From: Symmachiella macrocystis
GTDB taxonomy: Bacteria; Planctomycetota; Planctomycetia; Planctomycetales; Planctomycetaceae
Reading direction: 5' to 3'
DNA: 64,000 nt
Assembly: GCF_007860075.1 (NCBI RefSeq)
Contig: NZ_SJPP01000001.1
Location: 496,001 to 560,000, forward strand
Numbering within the stretch: the first letter of the stretch is position 1; each line of letters opens with the position of its first letter. Of this stretch, positions 35,242 to 44,605 are shown piece by piece. The notes below the pieces were generated by a model, which saw nothing but the letters and a program-made list of their open reading frames with translations, was not told where the DNA came from and did not search any database. The translations under genes were made by a program, and so were the position numbers.

Positions 35242-35907
35242 ATGATAACAGTTCATATACGGTTATTTACGTATTCGTTCAAAGGTGGTCTCGTCTTGAA
35301 ACGTTGGGCAATTTTTATCGTCGTTATTTTTGTGGTGGGACTCGTCGGCAACTGGTTCTGGAAGGAGTTGTCTCCTAACCAGTATGGTCCATTGGCGGAC
35401 GTGACTTGGAAAACCAGTGGTCTCCCCAACACCGTCCACGTGCATCTGGAAGACGAACAGGGACGACCGCTCGTCGCGACGCTGTTGACGATTTACACCG
35501 ATGACAACGAATACGATTTTACCACGAATATGCAAGGTGATGCGAATATCGTTTGCACCGGACAAGTTTTGTTCGGAATAGAGTCGCAACATCGAACCGT
35601 GTTTTCCAAATCATTGGCCATGTACACTGGTTCCCCCTCTCTAGCGGATGGATTGGACTTTCATATCGTCGCCAAACGGCCTGATCTCATCAGCCGCGGG
35701 GCCGGCATCTATGACGAAATGAAGCGTGAGGAGGAACTCTTGGAAGTACTCAAAAAAAATGAAGAGGCCAGAAAAACAGAGGATGTCTCCGCCGATGAAG
35801 GCGCGACGCCCCCCACGAAAGAAAAAGATGTAGAGGAGTCAACGCAGCCCAGTACTGACAGCGAAGACGATTCCACTGCAGTTAAAGACTCCGGCGGCGA
35901 GCAATGA
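35242..35907 (+). CDS. Membrane-anchored hypothetical protein
   Basis: 221 residues. One membrane anchor (RWAIFIVVIFVVGLVGNWFW) lies near residues 20-40, then a beta-rich domain (NTVHVHLEDEQGRPLVATLL; DDNEYDFTTNMQGDANIVCT) and a highly acidic, Ser/Thr/Glu-rich tail (EEARKTEDVSADEGATPPTK). The domain would be extracytoplasmic. ATG at 35242 follows AGGGGA; a TTG at 35296 (just before the anchor) is a possible later start. I do not recognise a family. Confidence 0.55.
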   Translation: MITVHIRLFTYSFKGGLVLKRWAIFIVVIFVVGLVGNWFWKELSPNQYGPLADVTWKTSGLPNTVHVHLEDEQGRPLVATLLTIYTDDNEYDFTTNMQGDANIVCTGQVLFGIESQHRTVFSKSLAMYTGSPSLADGLDFHIVAKRPDLISRGAGIYDEMKREEELLEVLKKNEEARKTEDVSADEGATPPTKEKDVEESTQPSTDSEDDSTAVKDSGGEQ

Positions 35908-36040
35908 GCCTCCTGAATGGCGTTTGACCATGTGACGCCTCAACACCGCGGCACGCAACAGAGAGTTGAGAAACGACTTGTCGACAGAATTTTGTCTTGG
36001 ATTTAGATAATCCTCATTTGTTGGTCCGGAAAGCATCGCT

Positions 36041-38179
36041 ATGAAATACCTGGTTGGCGGTTTGATCCTCGTTTCTGCAATTTGCGTGACGGACGTGCGC
36101 GGTGCGGACAAAGCAGCGGACGTTTCGCGGGTGTTGCCGGCAGGTCAATTGCCAGCGGACGCGCGGCTGGGGACGCCTCGTCATTTGCGAGACAAGAATC
36201 ACCCGTGGGCGCCTCCAGCGACCAAAGCTGCGTGGCTGCGGGAAGCGGACGCGATTCGCAAGCAGGTGTTGGTGAGCACCGGATTGTGGCCCTTGCCTCC
36301 CCGCCCGGAACCGAAACCGACCATTCACGGCAAGATCGACCGCGATGACTACACCGTGGAAAAGGTGTTTCTCCCCTCGGCTCCCGGACACTACGTGACA
36401 GGCAACTTGTATCGCCCCAAAAATCGGCCCGGGCGATTGCCAGCGGTACTCGCCCCCCATGGTCACTGGAACCAGGGTCGCTTTTATGATGCCGGTGAAG
36501 AGGCGGCAAAAAAACAAATTGAAGGGGATGACGAAAGCCTTATGTCGGCTGCGCGCTATCCGCTGCAGGCCCGCATGGTGGGACTGGCTCGCATGGGGTG
36601 CGTTGTCTTTCACTATGACATGGTGGGTAACGCCGACAGCAAGCAAATCGGACATACCCAAGGTTTCCGCGACGTTGAGGCCTTGTCGCGTCTACAAAAT
36701 TTCATGGGATTGCAGACATACAATTCACTCTGCGCACTAGACTTTCTCGCTTCGCTGCCCGATGTCGACACGGACCGCATCGGCGTGTCGGGCTCCAGTG
36801 GCGGCGGGACACAGACGTTTATGCTGTGCGCGATCGACCCTCGTCCAGCAGCCGCCTTTCCGGCGGTCATGGTCTCCACCAACATGCAGGGTGGCTGCAT
36901 TTGCGAGAATGCTTCTTACCTGCGGTTGGGTATCAACAACGTCGCCATCGCCGCGCTCTTCGCGCCGCGTCCGCTGGGCATGACCGGAGCCAACGACTGG
37001 ACGATTGACATTGAAACCAAAGGCTTGCCGGAACTCAAGCAGGTGTACTCCTTGTTTGGCGCGCAGGAAAAGGTGGACGCTAAGGCGTTTCCCCAGTTCG
37101 GCCACAATTACAACCAGGTGGCACGGGAACGGATGTATGAATGGATGAACCAGCACCTCAAGATCGGACGCGAAACTCCTTATAAGGAAACCGATTTCGA
37201 ACCCATCCCCCCCGCCGAACTGAGTGTGTTCGACGAGGCCCATCCATTGCCCGAAAACGCATCCGACGCGGCGTCGCTCCGTGAAGCTGTCACGGAGTAT
37301 CAAAAACAGATGTTCGATAGCCTCCTCCCCAAATCCCAAACAGACGTGGCCAAGTATGAAGAAACGATTCGCGCTGCCGCAAATGTGATGTTGGATACGG
37401 GTGTCCCCGCGGCGATGGACCTGGAACGCGAGGATAGGGATACAGCCCACGAATCGGGTTATGACATCTACAAATTGCTCGTCGGCCGCAAGGGTGCGCA
37501 GGAACAGGTGCCGTTGATTGCGTTAGTGTCACCCGATTTTAATGGCGAGGCCGTCTTCTGTGTGCATGCCGACGGCAAGGCGGGATTGTTCACCGAAGAT
37601 GGCGAACCAAAATCAGCAGTCCAAGATTTGCTCGACGAGGGCTTTGCAGTCGTCGGGGCCGATCTGTTTTTGACCGGGGAGTTTGTAGCTGAGGGTGAAA
37701 AACCTAAGTACCCGGCGCTGGATGAGAATTATGCGGGTTACACGTTGGCTTATAACCGTTCGGTACTCGCCAATCGTGTTCGCGATATTTTAACGGTGAT
37801 CGGCACCATGGTCGAAGATGAAAACATCAATACGATTCACTTAATCGGAACGGGCGAAGCCGGCCCGTGGGCGATGTTGGCTCGTGGACTGGCAGGAAAA
37901 ATGGTCGACAAAACTATCGTGGACGCCAACGGTTTCGGATTTGAATCAGTGACGTCGATCAACGACCCCATGCTATTGGCCGGCGCACTGAAGTATGGCG
38001 GACTGGGAGGCCTGACCGCTCTTGCCGCGCCGGCGGAATTGACAGTCGCCGGCACCCAAGGTGTCCCCGACGCTGAGCTACAGCCATTGAAAACCGTCTA
38101 TGACGCTGCCCAGGGTAAGTTAACGCTGATCGATAAGAAGCTCGATATGAATGGGGCAGCGGAGTTGTTGTTGAAATAG
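36041..38179 (+). CDS. Exported two-module alpha/beta hydrolase, second module lacking its nucleophile
   Basis: 712 residues with a signal peptide (MKYLVGGLILVSAICVTDVR, then GADK). Module 1 (about 95-380) is an acetyl-xylan-esterase-like hydrolase: HYVTGNLYRPKN, LPAVLAPHGHW, VVFHYDMVGNADSKQIGH, elbow GSSGGG with Ser253, and FGHNYN with His355 as the likely catalytic His. Module 2 (about 470-690) repeats the fold (PLIALVSPDFNG, AVVGADLFLTG, INTIHLIGTGEAGPW), but the elbow is GTGEAG with Gly605 where Ser belongs. This is the mirror arrangement of the hydrolase at 12046-14376. The substrate is unknown. Confidence 0.8.
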   Translation: MKYLVGGLILVSAICVTDVRGADKAADVSRVLPAGQLPADARLGTPRHLRDKNHPWAPPATKAAWLREADAIRKQVLVSTGLWPLPPRPEPKPTIHGKIDRDDYTVEKVFLPSAPGHYVTGNLYRPKNRPGRLPAVLAPHGHWNQGRFYDAGEEAAKKQIEGDDESLMSAARYPLQARMVGLARMGCVVFHYDMVGNADSKQIGHTQGFRDVEALSRLQNFMGLQTYNSLCALDFLASLPDVDTDRIGVSGSSGGGTQTFMLCAIDPRPAAAFPAVMVSTNMQGGCICENASYLRLGINNVAIAALFAPRPLGMTGANDWTIDIETKGLPELKQVYSLFGAQEKVDAKAFPQFGHNYNQVARERMYEWMNQHLKIGRETPYKETDFEPIPPAELSVFDEAHPLPENASDAASLREAVTEYQKQMFDSLLPKSQTDVAKYEETIRAAANVMLDTGVPAAMDLEREDRDTAHESGYDIYKLLVGRKGAQEQVPLIALVSPDFNGEAVFCVHADGKAGLFTEDGEPKSAVQDLLDEGFAVVGADLFLTGEFVAEGEKPKYPALDENYAGYTLAYNRSVLANRVRDILTVIGTMVEDENINTIHLIGTGEAGPWAMLARGLAGKMVDKTIVDANGFGFESVTSINDPMLLAGALKYGGLGGLTALAAPAELTVAGTQGVPDAELQPLKTVYDAAQGKLTLIDKKLDMNGAAELLLK

Positions 38180-38237
38180 ACTTGCGACTCTGCATCACAC
38201 CCCGCAGTTTTACCCGATTGCGTCGCACACGCGTCGC

Positions 38238-39170
38238 TTGCCGTTTCCATTCGATGACCCCTGGCTGCCCATGCCACACGCCTTGCTCGAAACCGAAGAA
38301 TATGTGGAACAGGCGTATTTCTTTCGCGTGTTTCGTCAGCGGTTGGAGGATAGCGTCCCGTCGCAAGTGATTCTGGCCGACCTCAAAGAAGAAATTCTGG
38401 CCACCACAAAATTGCCGATGGCCCTCGATTTTCTGGTGGGCGAGATGGTGCTCAACGGACGGATGGCCGCGGGGATGGCGCGGCTGGATCACTATTTCAC
38501 CGAGTTTCAAACCTACATCATCTCAGCTGCCGAAGACGATTATTCCCGCTTTGATCAGCGGACGGCGCTGGAGATTTTGCAATACGAAGCGGAATATCGC
38601 ATCAAGGACCCCACACCCGCCGGTATGTTCGTCTATCACTTTGAATGCCTCAGCCGCAATAAACTGGGCTACGACGCAGGCATGAAGGCGATGGCGGGCG
38701 ATCCAATTTATGATAAAGATTGGTCCGAATGGATCCTGCGCACGCGTCTCCAGTTGGGGGCAACCGATTTTGCCGATCTGATTTGCATGCGCTCACAGTA
38801 CTCTGTGGATGAGTACCGTCGTAAGAATCGCAATCCCGACTACGAACCGGCCGAGCCGGTGCTGTTCGGGCACAAGGCGGGCCGCATTGCTTATGCGAAC
38901 CGCGGCCGCGATCCGTTATACATGTTCGCCGCCCTACAGCGCCACCTGGGATACCCGGCGGTCCCCCGCCCGCAACCCAAGACCTCACAAGAGTCGCTGG
39001 TCGGTGAATTAAAAGCCAAGCTCCTCAACATGGAAAAACGGCTGACGCTCTTGGAGCGTGAATCCAAAAACCAACTCGACATCAGCGAGTTCTACGTCAA
39101 ACCCGACACGCCGGCCGAATCACCGTGGAAAGAGGCTGCCGAAAAAGAACACCGCGACCAGGAGAGTTAA
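38238..39170 (+). CDS. Conserved-looking hypothetical protein
   Basis: 310 residues (if started at TTG 38238) with a helical, mostly soluble body: ETEEYVEQAYFFRVFRQRLE, MVLNGRMAAGMARLDHYFTE, ALEILQYEAEYRIKD and a C-terminal coiled coil (ELKAKLLNMEKRLTLLERES). No signal peptide or membrane segment is seen. The start is uncertain: the TTG lies close to FPFDDPWLPMPH, and an ATG at 38271 would remove 11 residues; neither has a strong ribosome-binding site. Function is unknown. It follows the hydrolase by 58 bp on the same strand. Confidence 0.65.
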   Translation: MPFPFDDPWLPMPHALLETEEYVEQAYFFRVFRQRLEDSVPSQVILADLKEEILATTKLPMALDFLVGEMVLNGRMAAGMARLDHYFTEFQTYIISAAEDDYSRFDQRTALEILQYEAEYRIKDPTPAGMFVYHFECLSRNKLGYDAGMKAMAGDPIYDKDWSEWILRTRLQLGATDFADLICMRSQYSVDEYRRKNRNPDYEPAEPVLFGHKAGRIAYANRGRDPLYMFAALQRHLGYPAVPRPQPKTSQESLVGELKAKLLNMEKRLTLLERESKNQLDISEFYVKPDTPAESPWKEAAEKEHRDQES

Positions 39171-39376
39171 TCCATCCCCTGCGCAACAAAGTGCGTCGCG
39201 TCTGTTGATCAAGGTCGTAGCATTCAATAACTTCTCTTAGGCTTCTTTGTGCCTCCGTAGGCCGTCTGTTTACAGCTTCGATGGGTGCGTCGTGTTGCGT
39301 TGAGCGCTAATAAACTATGGGCGGTCAACTCGGCGAGGTAGCAAATCGCTCGGTAAAGCGAAAACCCTAACCCCGG

Positions 39377-39391
39377 CCCTCACCCGGAGGG
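39377..39391. repeat. Short hairpin within a 'CCCTCACCCGGAGGG' intergenic repeat
   Basis: CCCTC and GAGGG flank ACCCG. The wider 39365-39403 stretch (CCCTAACCCCGGCCCTCACC, then CGGAGGGAGAGGG) is a repeat type met in many bacterial genomes. It sits between two convergent genes and may serve as an RNA 3'-end hairpin. Confidence 0.4.
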
Positions 39392-39419
39392 AGAGGGAGC
39401 AGGTTTTATGGAGGGCGCG

Positions 39420-40904
39420 TTACAAGACTGGCGAAAAGATCTTCATCAAATTTTCGCTCAGCCGTTGGCCGAGACCGCGGTTTTCCCAGGACTCGCTGTC
39501 AATCACCCGCGCTGAAGCGATGTCTTTCTCAAATGCGGTTTCCAGTTGCCGCGCCATTTCCTGATCATAGACGGCGACGCCCACTTCGAAGTTGAGCAAC
39601 AAACTGCGCACGTCGAAATTCGCCGTCCCGACTAGTGACCAATTGCCATCGATCGTTAACGTTTTGCTATGCAGCAATCCTTTTTGGTATTCAAAGATTT
39701 CGACACCGGCATCCAACAATTCATCGTAGTAGCCGCGGCCTGCGTACAACATCCACCGATAAGCCCCCCGTCCGGACAATAACAAGCGGACCTTGACCCC
39801 GCGAAATGCGGCGGTCGTTAGTGCAGCCATTAACGGTTCTGTTGGCACGAAGTAACTTGTTGCCATCGTGATATTTTGTTCGGCTTTAGCAATCGCAGCG
39901 AAGAACAACGCGTGAAACGAATTGAATTCATCGATCGGCCCCGACGAGACGATCTGGGCAATGTTGTCGCCACTGATGCGCGGGTCGGGATAGAGCGCCG
40001 GTTGGGTCAATTCTTCGCCGACCGCATAAAACCAGTCTTCGGCGAAGACTTGTTGCAACTGCAAAACGACCGGGCCTTGCATCTTTAAATGTGTATCTCG
40101 CCAATACCCCAGTTGCGGATTGCGTCCTAAGTATTCGTCACCGATGTTCATCCCTCCGGTGAATCCAATTTGCCCGTCGACGATCACAATCTTACGATGG
40201 CTGCGCAGATTGATAGACCATCGTTCACGGAAAGATCTTCCCGGTAGAAATGCAGCGACTTGGATGCCCGCATCGATCATCGGACGAAGAAATTTGCGAC
40301 TAAGGAACATCGAGCCGATGCCGTCATACAAAAACCGGACGGTCACACCCGCGTGAGCTTTTTGAATCAACAAGTCCCGCACGCGGGTGCCAGTGCGGTC
40401 CATTTGCCAAATGTAGTACTCCAAATGCAACGAATGCTCAGCGGCAAGAATCGCCTGTTCGATCAAGCCCAAGGTTTGGTTGGTATCGTTGAGCAACTCG
40501 ATACGATTATTGATGGTCGGCCGCGTGGAAGAGAGACGGTTGATCAACCGCACAATGTTCTGCTGCTTGGTGGTGAGACCTTCGCCGGGGAGCAATTGAT
40601 AGTGCGTGAGTTCAGGAAGTAGCCGCGAGATTTCCCGATCGGAGACCGTTTTACGCCTCACGCGCCGTTGTACGCGGTTGACACCGAAGACGACGTAGAA
40701 CAACGCGCCAAAATATGGGGCGAGTACGATTAAAAATAGCCAAGCCACGGTTGAGACCGGCCGTTTCTTTTGCAGCAGCAGAACCGGGATCAACAGCAAC
40801 GTTACGAGGTAACCGCAAAGTGTGATCCAGAAATAGAGCGTGAGCATGATGCGTTTCAGTCGAGGTGTCGCGGTCGTGGACTTCTGCGCCGATTTGTATC
40901 CCAT
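39420..40904 (-). CDS. cls: Cardiolipin synthase (phospholipase D superfamily)
   Basis: 494 residues. Two N-terminal membrane helices (TLYFWITLCGYLVTLLLIPV; STVAWLFLIVLAPYFGALFY) anchor the enzyme. Two HKD motifs follow: SHRKIVIVDGQIGFTGGMNI (about 236-255) and LHSKTLTIDGNWSLVGTANF (about 415-434). They join two phosphatidylglycerols (or PG and PE) to make cardiolipin. The length and the YYIWQMDRTGTRVRDLL, WRDTHLKMQGPVV and FEVGVAVYD motifs fit ClsA-type synthases. The ATG at 40904 is chosen, with a GGTGGG very near it; an ATG at 40847 is possible. Confidence 0.93.
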   Translation of the reverse strand: MGYKSAQKSTTATPRLKRIMLTLYFWITLCGYLVTLLLIPVLLLQKKRPVSTVAWLFLIVLAPYFGALFYVVFGVNRVQRRVRRKTVSDREISRLLPELTHYQLLPGEGLTTKQQNIVRLINRLSSTRPTINNRIELLNDTNQTLGLIEQAILAAEHSLHLEYYIWQMDRTGTRVRDLLIQKAHAGVTVRFLYDGIGSMFLSRKFLRPMIDAGIQVAAFLPGRSFRERWSINLRSHRKIVIVDGQIGFTGGMNIGDEYLGRNPQLGYWRDTHLKMQGPVVLQLQQVFAEDWFYAVGEELTQPALYPDPRISGDNIAQIVSSGPIDEFNSFHALFFAAIAKAEQNITMATSYFVPTEPLMAALTTAAFRGVKVRLLLSGRGAYRWMLYAGRGYYDELLDAGVEIFEYQKGLLHSKTLTIDGNWSLVGTANFDVRSLLLNFEVGVAVYDQEMARQLETAFEKDIASARVIDSESWENRGLGQRLSENLMKIFSPVL

Positions 40905-41271
40905 CCCACCGATGTGCCACTATGGCCCCAATTGTTAACGAAACAATTCAGCGCCATCGTTCATTCGAGACACGCGGCTACCCAACATTCTACCGGTTCT
41001 CGCCGCATGAACAACAAACCGGCTGAGGAGACTCGTCGTCGCCGGTGATCACTGTTATCCTAAGACCGTAATCAGCCTGGTTTCGAGGGACTTGCTCGCC
41101 ACCATGACATGTCCCAATCTTCGCAGGGAATGTCGCGACGCAGCTTTCATAGTCCGAGGGTGATTCACAAATTGACGACACAATCTGCGCAGTGGGAGAA
41201 CTGCCTTCACGACCCTGCCGGGTCGGGAATCTCCGCGTAAAACAGTACTAATGAATCTAAGGATACCGAAG
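40905..41271. other. Divergent intergenic region cls/TIM-barrel gene
   Basis: 367 bp with no convincing gene. The right end carries AAGGA before the isomerase-like ATG. A short ATG-initiated extension (41251-41271) has no ribosome-binding site. I see no repeat, RNA gene or clear promoter. Confidence 0.45.
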
Positions 41272-42093
41272 ATGAAATTCGCCATTTGCCAAGAATTGTT
41301 TGTTGACTGGGATTGGGAACGGCAGTGCAAGTTTATCGCTGATGTCGGGTACACGGGGATTGAAGTCGCTCCGTTCACACTGGCTGACCGAGTCACCGAC
41401 GTCACCGCTGAACAACGCCAAACCTTGCGCAAGCAAGCAGAAGACGCTGGGTTGGAAGTCGTTGGCTTGCATTGGCTTCTGGCGAAAACCGAAGGACTAC
41501 ATCTGACCACTGCCGACGCAGGAGTTCGCAGTAATACGGCGGACTATATTGCCGAGTTGGCCCACGCATGTGCTGATTTGGGGGGCGAGGTTCTTGTGTT
41601 TGGCTCGCCTCAACAACGGAACCTCGAAGAGGGTATGTCGCGGGAACAGGCGATGGCCAATGCGGCTGAGGTGTTCCGACAGGCGATGCCGGTTCTGAGT
41701 GACCGCAATGTGAAGTTGTGTATGGAACCGCTCACGCCGAAGGAAACAAACTTCATCACCACCTGCGCCGACGGGGTGGAGTTGATGGGGTTGGTGGACC
41801 ATCCGAATTTCATTTTGCATCAAGATGTCAAAGCCATGTTGAGCGAGTCGGATTCGATTCCGGAATTGATACATCGTCACGCAAAAGTGACCGGACATTT
41901 TCATGTCAACGACAGTAACTTATTGGGACCGGGAATGGGCGAAACCGACTTCGCGCCGATCTTCAAAGCGTTGTTGGAAACGCAATACGATGGTTGGGTC
42001 TCGGTGGAAGTTTTCGATTACAAACCAGGCGCAGAACTGATCGCGCGCGAAAGTTTTCGTTACATGCAAGAGACGCTTAACGCAGTTTCCTAG
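41272..42093 (+). CDS. Sugar-phosphate isomerase/epimerase (xylose-isomerase-like TIM barrel)
   Basis: 273 residues of the AP-endonuclease-2 superfamily. Visible are FAICQELFVDWDWERQCKFI (beta1/alpha1), YTGIEVAPFTLAD, GLEVVGLHWLL, LGGEVLVFGSPQQRNLEEG, VKLCMEPLTPKETNFITTCA (metal-binding Glu), HPNFILHQDVKAM (Asp), KVTGHFHVNDSNLLGPGMGE (His and Asp) and GWVSVEVFDYKPG (Glu). These ligands form a complete divalent-metal site of this fold. The substrate is not predictable. The ATG at 41272 follows AAGGATACC. It is monocistronic, with a candidate terminator at 42248-42289. Confidence 0.85.
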   Translation: MKFAICQELFVDWDWERQCKFIADVGYTGIEVAPFTLADRVTDVTAEQRQTLRKQAEDAGLEVVGLHWLLAKTEGLHLTTADAGVRSNTADYIAELAHACADLGGEVLVFGSPQQRNLEEGMSREQAMANAAEVFRQAMPVLSDRNVKLCMEPLTPKETNFITTCADGVELMGLVDHPNFILHQDVKAMLSESDSIPELIHRHAKVTGHFHVNDSNLLGPGMGETDFAPIFKALLETQYDGWVSVEVFDYKPGAELIARESFRYMQETLNAVS

Positions 42094-42685
42094 ACGTCAA
42101 CGGTGCGTACTTTGACGTTTTTTTGTTAAAAAAATGAAAGTTTGCAAAAAAAATTTCGCAGGGGAAATACCCTGCATCGAAGGCATGCTTAACAACGCAA
42201 CAATACGATAGTGCGTAGCACGCGCAGCGCATCCTGAAAAACGATGTACGCGATTAACGCTTGTTTTATAGGCGTTTTTCGCGTTTTTTCATGCGCGGTG
42301 TTGCGCGCGTTCTTTGTTGCGATAAAGAATTCTATGTCAGTGAATCGTTAAGACGCATCGCGCAAAGCATTCACAGCAAAGCAATTGAAACGAAAAATGA
42401 TCCACAGTCGTCTTGCACAATCTCTCGAAATGCTTACCATGTCGACGTGTCAAGTGAACACTCTAATTTTTCAAGAGTTCGAGAGTTATGAATTGCTTGA
42501 ATTTCGATTCAAAGTTTGCGGTTGATAACGCGACTGTTGATCAATGAGCGTTCCTGCCACTTGTCATGTACGACAAGTTGGAATGGATTCATGTTTCGGT
42601 GTTGTGTGGTTTGTCTTTGCCGAAATTAAAGCCCGGTGCCAGCGGCGAGACGACTACCAAATTGGCTCTGTAAGGAGGAACTTCT
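42094..42685. other. Long AT-rich leader region before the H1-like gene
   Basis: 592 bp without a credible gene and clearly AT-richer than its surroundings. It begins with oligo-A/T tracts (TTTTTTT, AAAAAAA), then contains a GCAGGG/CCCTGC inverted repeat (42158-42175), a terminator-like hairpin (42248-42289), a GC-rich alternating GCGCG patch, and a TTGAAT-TTCG-ATTCAA hairpin with a stable UUCG-type tetraloop (42497-42512). Some of these may belong to the upstream transcript's end and others to a long 5' leader of the H1-like gene. None can be assigned a regulator. Confidence 0.5.
42248..42289 (+). terminator. Candidate rho-independent terminator
   Basis: ACGCGATTAACGC (42248-42260) pairs with GCGTTTTTCGCGT (42272-42284), 11 of 13 positions, with two T-T mismatches and an 11-nt loop; five further T follow. 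It lies 155 bp after the isomerase-like gene stop. The distance and mismatches keep confidence low. Confidence 0.4.
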
Positions 42686-42940
42686 GTGGCCAAGAAAAAA
42701 GCAGCGAAGAAAGCTGTCAAGAAGGCAGCAAAGAAAAAGGCGACTAAGAAGAAGGCCGTGAAGAAGAAGGCGACCAAGAAAAAGGCCGTCAAGAAAAAGG
42801 CCGTCAAGAAAAAGAAGAAGGCGACCAAGAAAAAAGCGGCTAAGAAAAAAACCGCTAAAAAGAAAGTCGCTAAGAAGAAGGTAGCCAAGAAGAAGGCGGC
42901 CAAGAAAAAAACCGCCAAAAAGAAAAAGAAGAAAAAGTAG
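42686..42940 (+). CDS. Histone H1-like lysine/alanine repeat protein
   Basis: 84 residues, almost only Lys, Ala, Thr and Val, as repeats of KKKA, KKKT and KKKV (for example KKAVKKAAKKKATKKKAV). Such proteins (histone H1 C-terminal-like, chlamydial Hc1/Hc2-like) bind and compact DNA non-specifically, and similar genes occur in planctomycetes. The start is GTG at 42686, with AAGGAGG (42672-42678) 7 nt upstream: a nearly perfect ribosome-binding site, implying strong translation. The reading frame is uninterrupted although the sequence is simple, and a strong terminator follows. Without a globular domain, a role in transcription or RNA binding is equally possible. Confidence 0.85.
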   Translation: MAKKKAAKKAVKKAAKKKATKKKAVKKKATKKKAVKKKAVKKKKKATKKKAAKKKTAKKKVAKKKVAKKKAAKKKTAKKKKKKK

Positions 42941-43000
42941 CAATACTTCTTTGGTGAAATAATCGACTGCCGGCTCCACCGGCACACGGGTTACAACGAG

Positions 43001-43032
43001 AAGAAGCGGCTGGTTTACGCCAGCCGCTTCTT
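43001..43032. terminator. Rho-independent terminator after the H1-like gene
   Basis: A perfect 13-bp stem: AAGAAGCGGCTGG (43001-43013), loop TTTACG, CCAGCCGCTTCTT (43020-43032), followed by TCTATTCC. The A-rich left arm also supports termination of the convergent xylA transcript. A smaller GCCGG/CCGGC hairpin lies upstream at 42969-42983. Confidence 0.85.
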
Positions 43033-43072
43033 TCTATTCCTAGGGAGCCAAACGAGTTAGCCGTACTGCTGC

Positions 43073-44383
43073 CTAAAGATACATGTTGACTAGGTTCTCC
43101 AGCATCTCCTGACGTCCGCTTTCGTTAGGATGCACCTCTCCCGCCTCCAGCATGTAAGACTCTAAGTCGGCAAAGGTGACCGACCCCGCCTCGATCTTCG
43201 CTCCGATCCCTTCGTCAAAACTGCGATAGCGGTTCTTGACGAAATCACTCAACACCCCATCGGCACGGATCGCTGCCGCAATTTTCAGCCCGTGCGCAAA
43301 GGCATCCATGCCACCGATGTGCGCGTGGAACAAATCGATTGGCTCGAAACTTTCGCGACGAACCTTGGCGTCAAAATTGACCCCGCCGGGCGCCAAACCG
43401 CCTTGATCCAAAATCGCCAACATGCATTGCGTGGTCAGATAAATATCGGTTGGAAATTGATCCGTATCCCATCCCAGCAATAGGTCCCCGGTGTTGGCAT
43501 CGATACTTCCCAGCCCGCCTTGGATCGACGCATAGATCAACTCATGCGCCATCGTATGCCCGGCCAGCGTGGCGTGGTTGGTTTCGATGTTGAGCTTCAC
43601 ATGATCCAGCAGATCATATTGCCGTAGAAAGTTCAGACAAGCAGCGGCATCGAAATCGTATTGATGTTTGGTTGGTTCTTTCGGCTTCGGCTCAAACAAA
43701 AACTGACCGGTGAAGCCAATGCTCTTTGCATGTTCTACCGCCATGTGCATGAACGCCGCTAAGTGATCCAACTCGCGTTTCATGTCGGTGTTGTACAGAT
43801 TCATGTACCCTTCGCGACCGCCCCAAAAGACGTAGTTCTCGCCGCCGAGTCGGTGCGTGACTTCCATCGCTTTTTTGACTTGGGAGGCAGCGTAGGCGAA
43901 GACATCGGCGTTGCAGGAAGTCGCCGCTCCGTGCAGATACCGCGGATGCGAAAACAAATTGGCGGTCCCCCACAACAGATCGATACCGGTCCGCTGTTGT
44001 TCCTCGGCCAAGGCATCGGCGACGGCGTCGAGGTTTTTGTGGCTTTCGGCCAAGGTCGCGCCTTCGGGAGCGACGTCGCGGTCATGGAAGCAATAAAACG
44101 GTGCGCCGAGCTTTTCGATAAATTCAAACGCGACCCGCACGCGATTGATTGCGTTCTCTACGCTTTCGGTCCCGTCATCCCACGGCCGCTGCAAGGTCCC
44201 AGCGCCAAACGGGTCGGCTCCGGTGCCGCGAAACGTATGCCAGTAACAAACGCTGAATCGCAACTGGTCCCGCATCGAGCGACCTTCGACGATCTCGTCG
44301 GCATTGTAGTGCCGAAACGCCAAGGGGTTTTTGCTCGTGGGACCTTCGTATTCAATTTTGGAAATGTCTGTAAAAAATGCCAT
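43073..44383 (-). CDS. xylA: Xylose isomerase, class II
   Basis: 436 residues, the class II length. It converts D-xylose to D-xylulose (and glucose to fructose). Motifs: [13 protein letters not shown] and [18 protein letters not shown] at the start, [13 protein letters not shown] (catalytic His), [34 protein letters not shown] (metal-binding Glu and the Lys), [14 protein letters not shown] (metal ligands), [19 protein letters not shown] and [13 protein letters not shown]. No xylulokinase or transporter adjoins it. The ATG at 44383 follows GAGGAAACAGCG. It converges on the H1-like gene. Confidence 0.96.
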   Translation of the reverse strand: MAFFTDISKIEYEGPTSKNPLAFRHYNADEIVEGRSMRDQLRFSVCYWHTFRGTGADPFGAGTLQRPWDDGTESVENAINRVRVAFEFIEKLGAPFYCFHDRDVAPEGATLAESHKNLDAVADALAEEQQRTGIDLLWGTANLFSHPRYLHGAATSCNADVFAYAASQVKKAMEVTHRLGGENYVFWGGREGYMNLYNTDMKRELDHLAAFMHMAVEHAKSIGFTGQFLFEPKPKEPTKHQYDFDAAACLNFLRQYDLLDHVKLNIETNHATLAGHTMAHELIYASIQGGLGSIDANTGDLLLGWDTDQFPTDIYLTTQCMLAILDQGGLAPGGVNFDAKVRRESFEPIDLFHAHIGGMDAFAHGLKIAAAIRADGVLSDFVKNRYRSFDEGIGAKIEAGSVTFADLESYMLEAGEVHPNESGRQEMLENLVNMYL

Positions 44384-44605
44384 CGCTGTTTCCTCATAAA
44401 TGTGTTGATCGCTGAATGTGCAGTCACCGAGTTTACCGCCGAAGGATGGTGCCGAAAAGCGACGCCGCGCGGAAAATCACGGACTCGCTCGCATTCATAT
44501 TTTAAGGCCGCAAAGTATGCCAATAGACTGCTGTTACTCGGCATTTGCTTCCGTTCGAGATATACTAAATGGCAGTGATTTGAGTACTCCTGTTGAAGGC
44601 GCAAG

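Noticed and set aside
42589-42987. Minus-strand frame rich in Phe/Leu over the H1-like gene
   Set aside because: It is the complement of the Lys codons (AAG/AAA give CTT/TTT), so it has no independent meaning.
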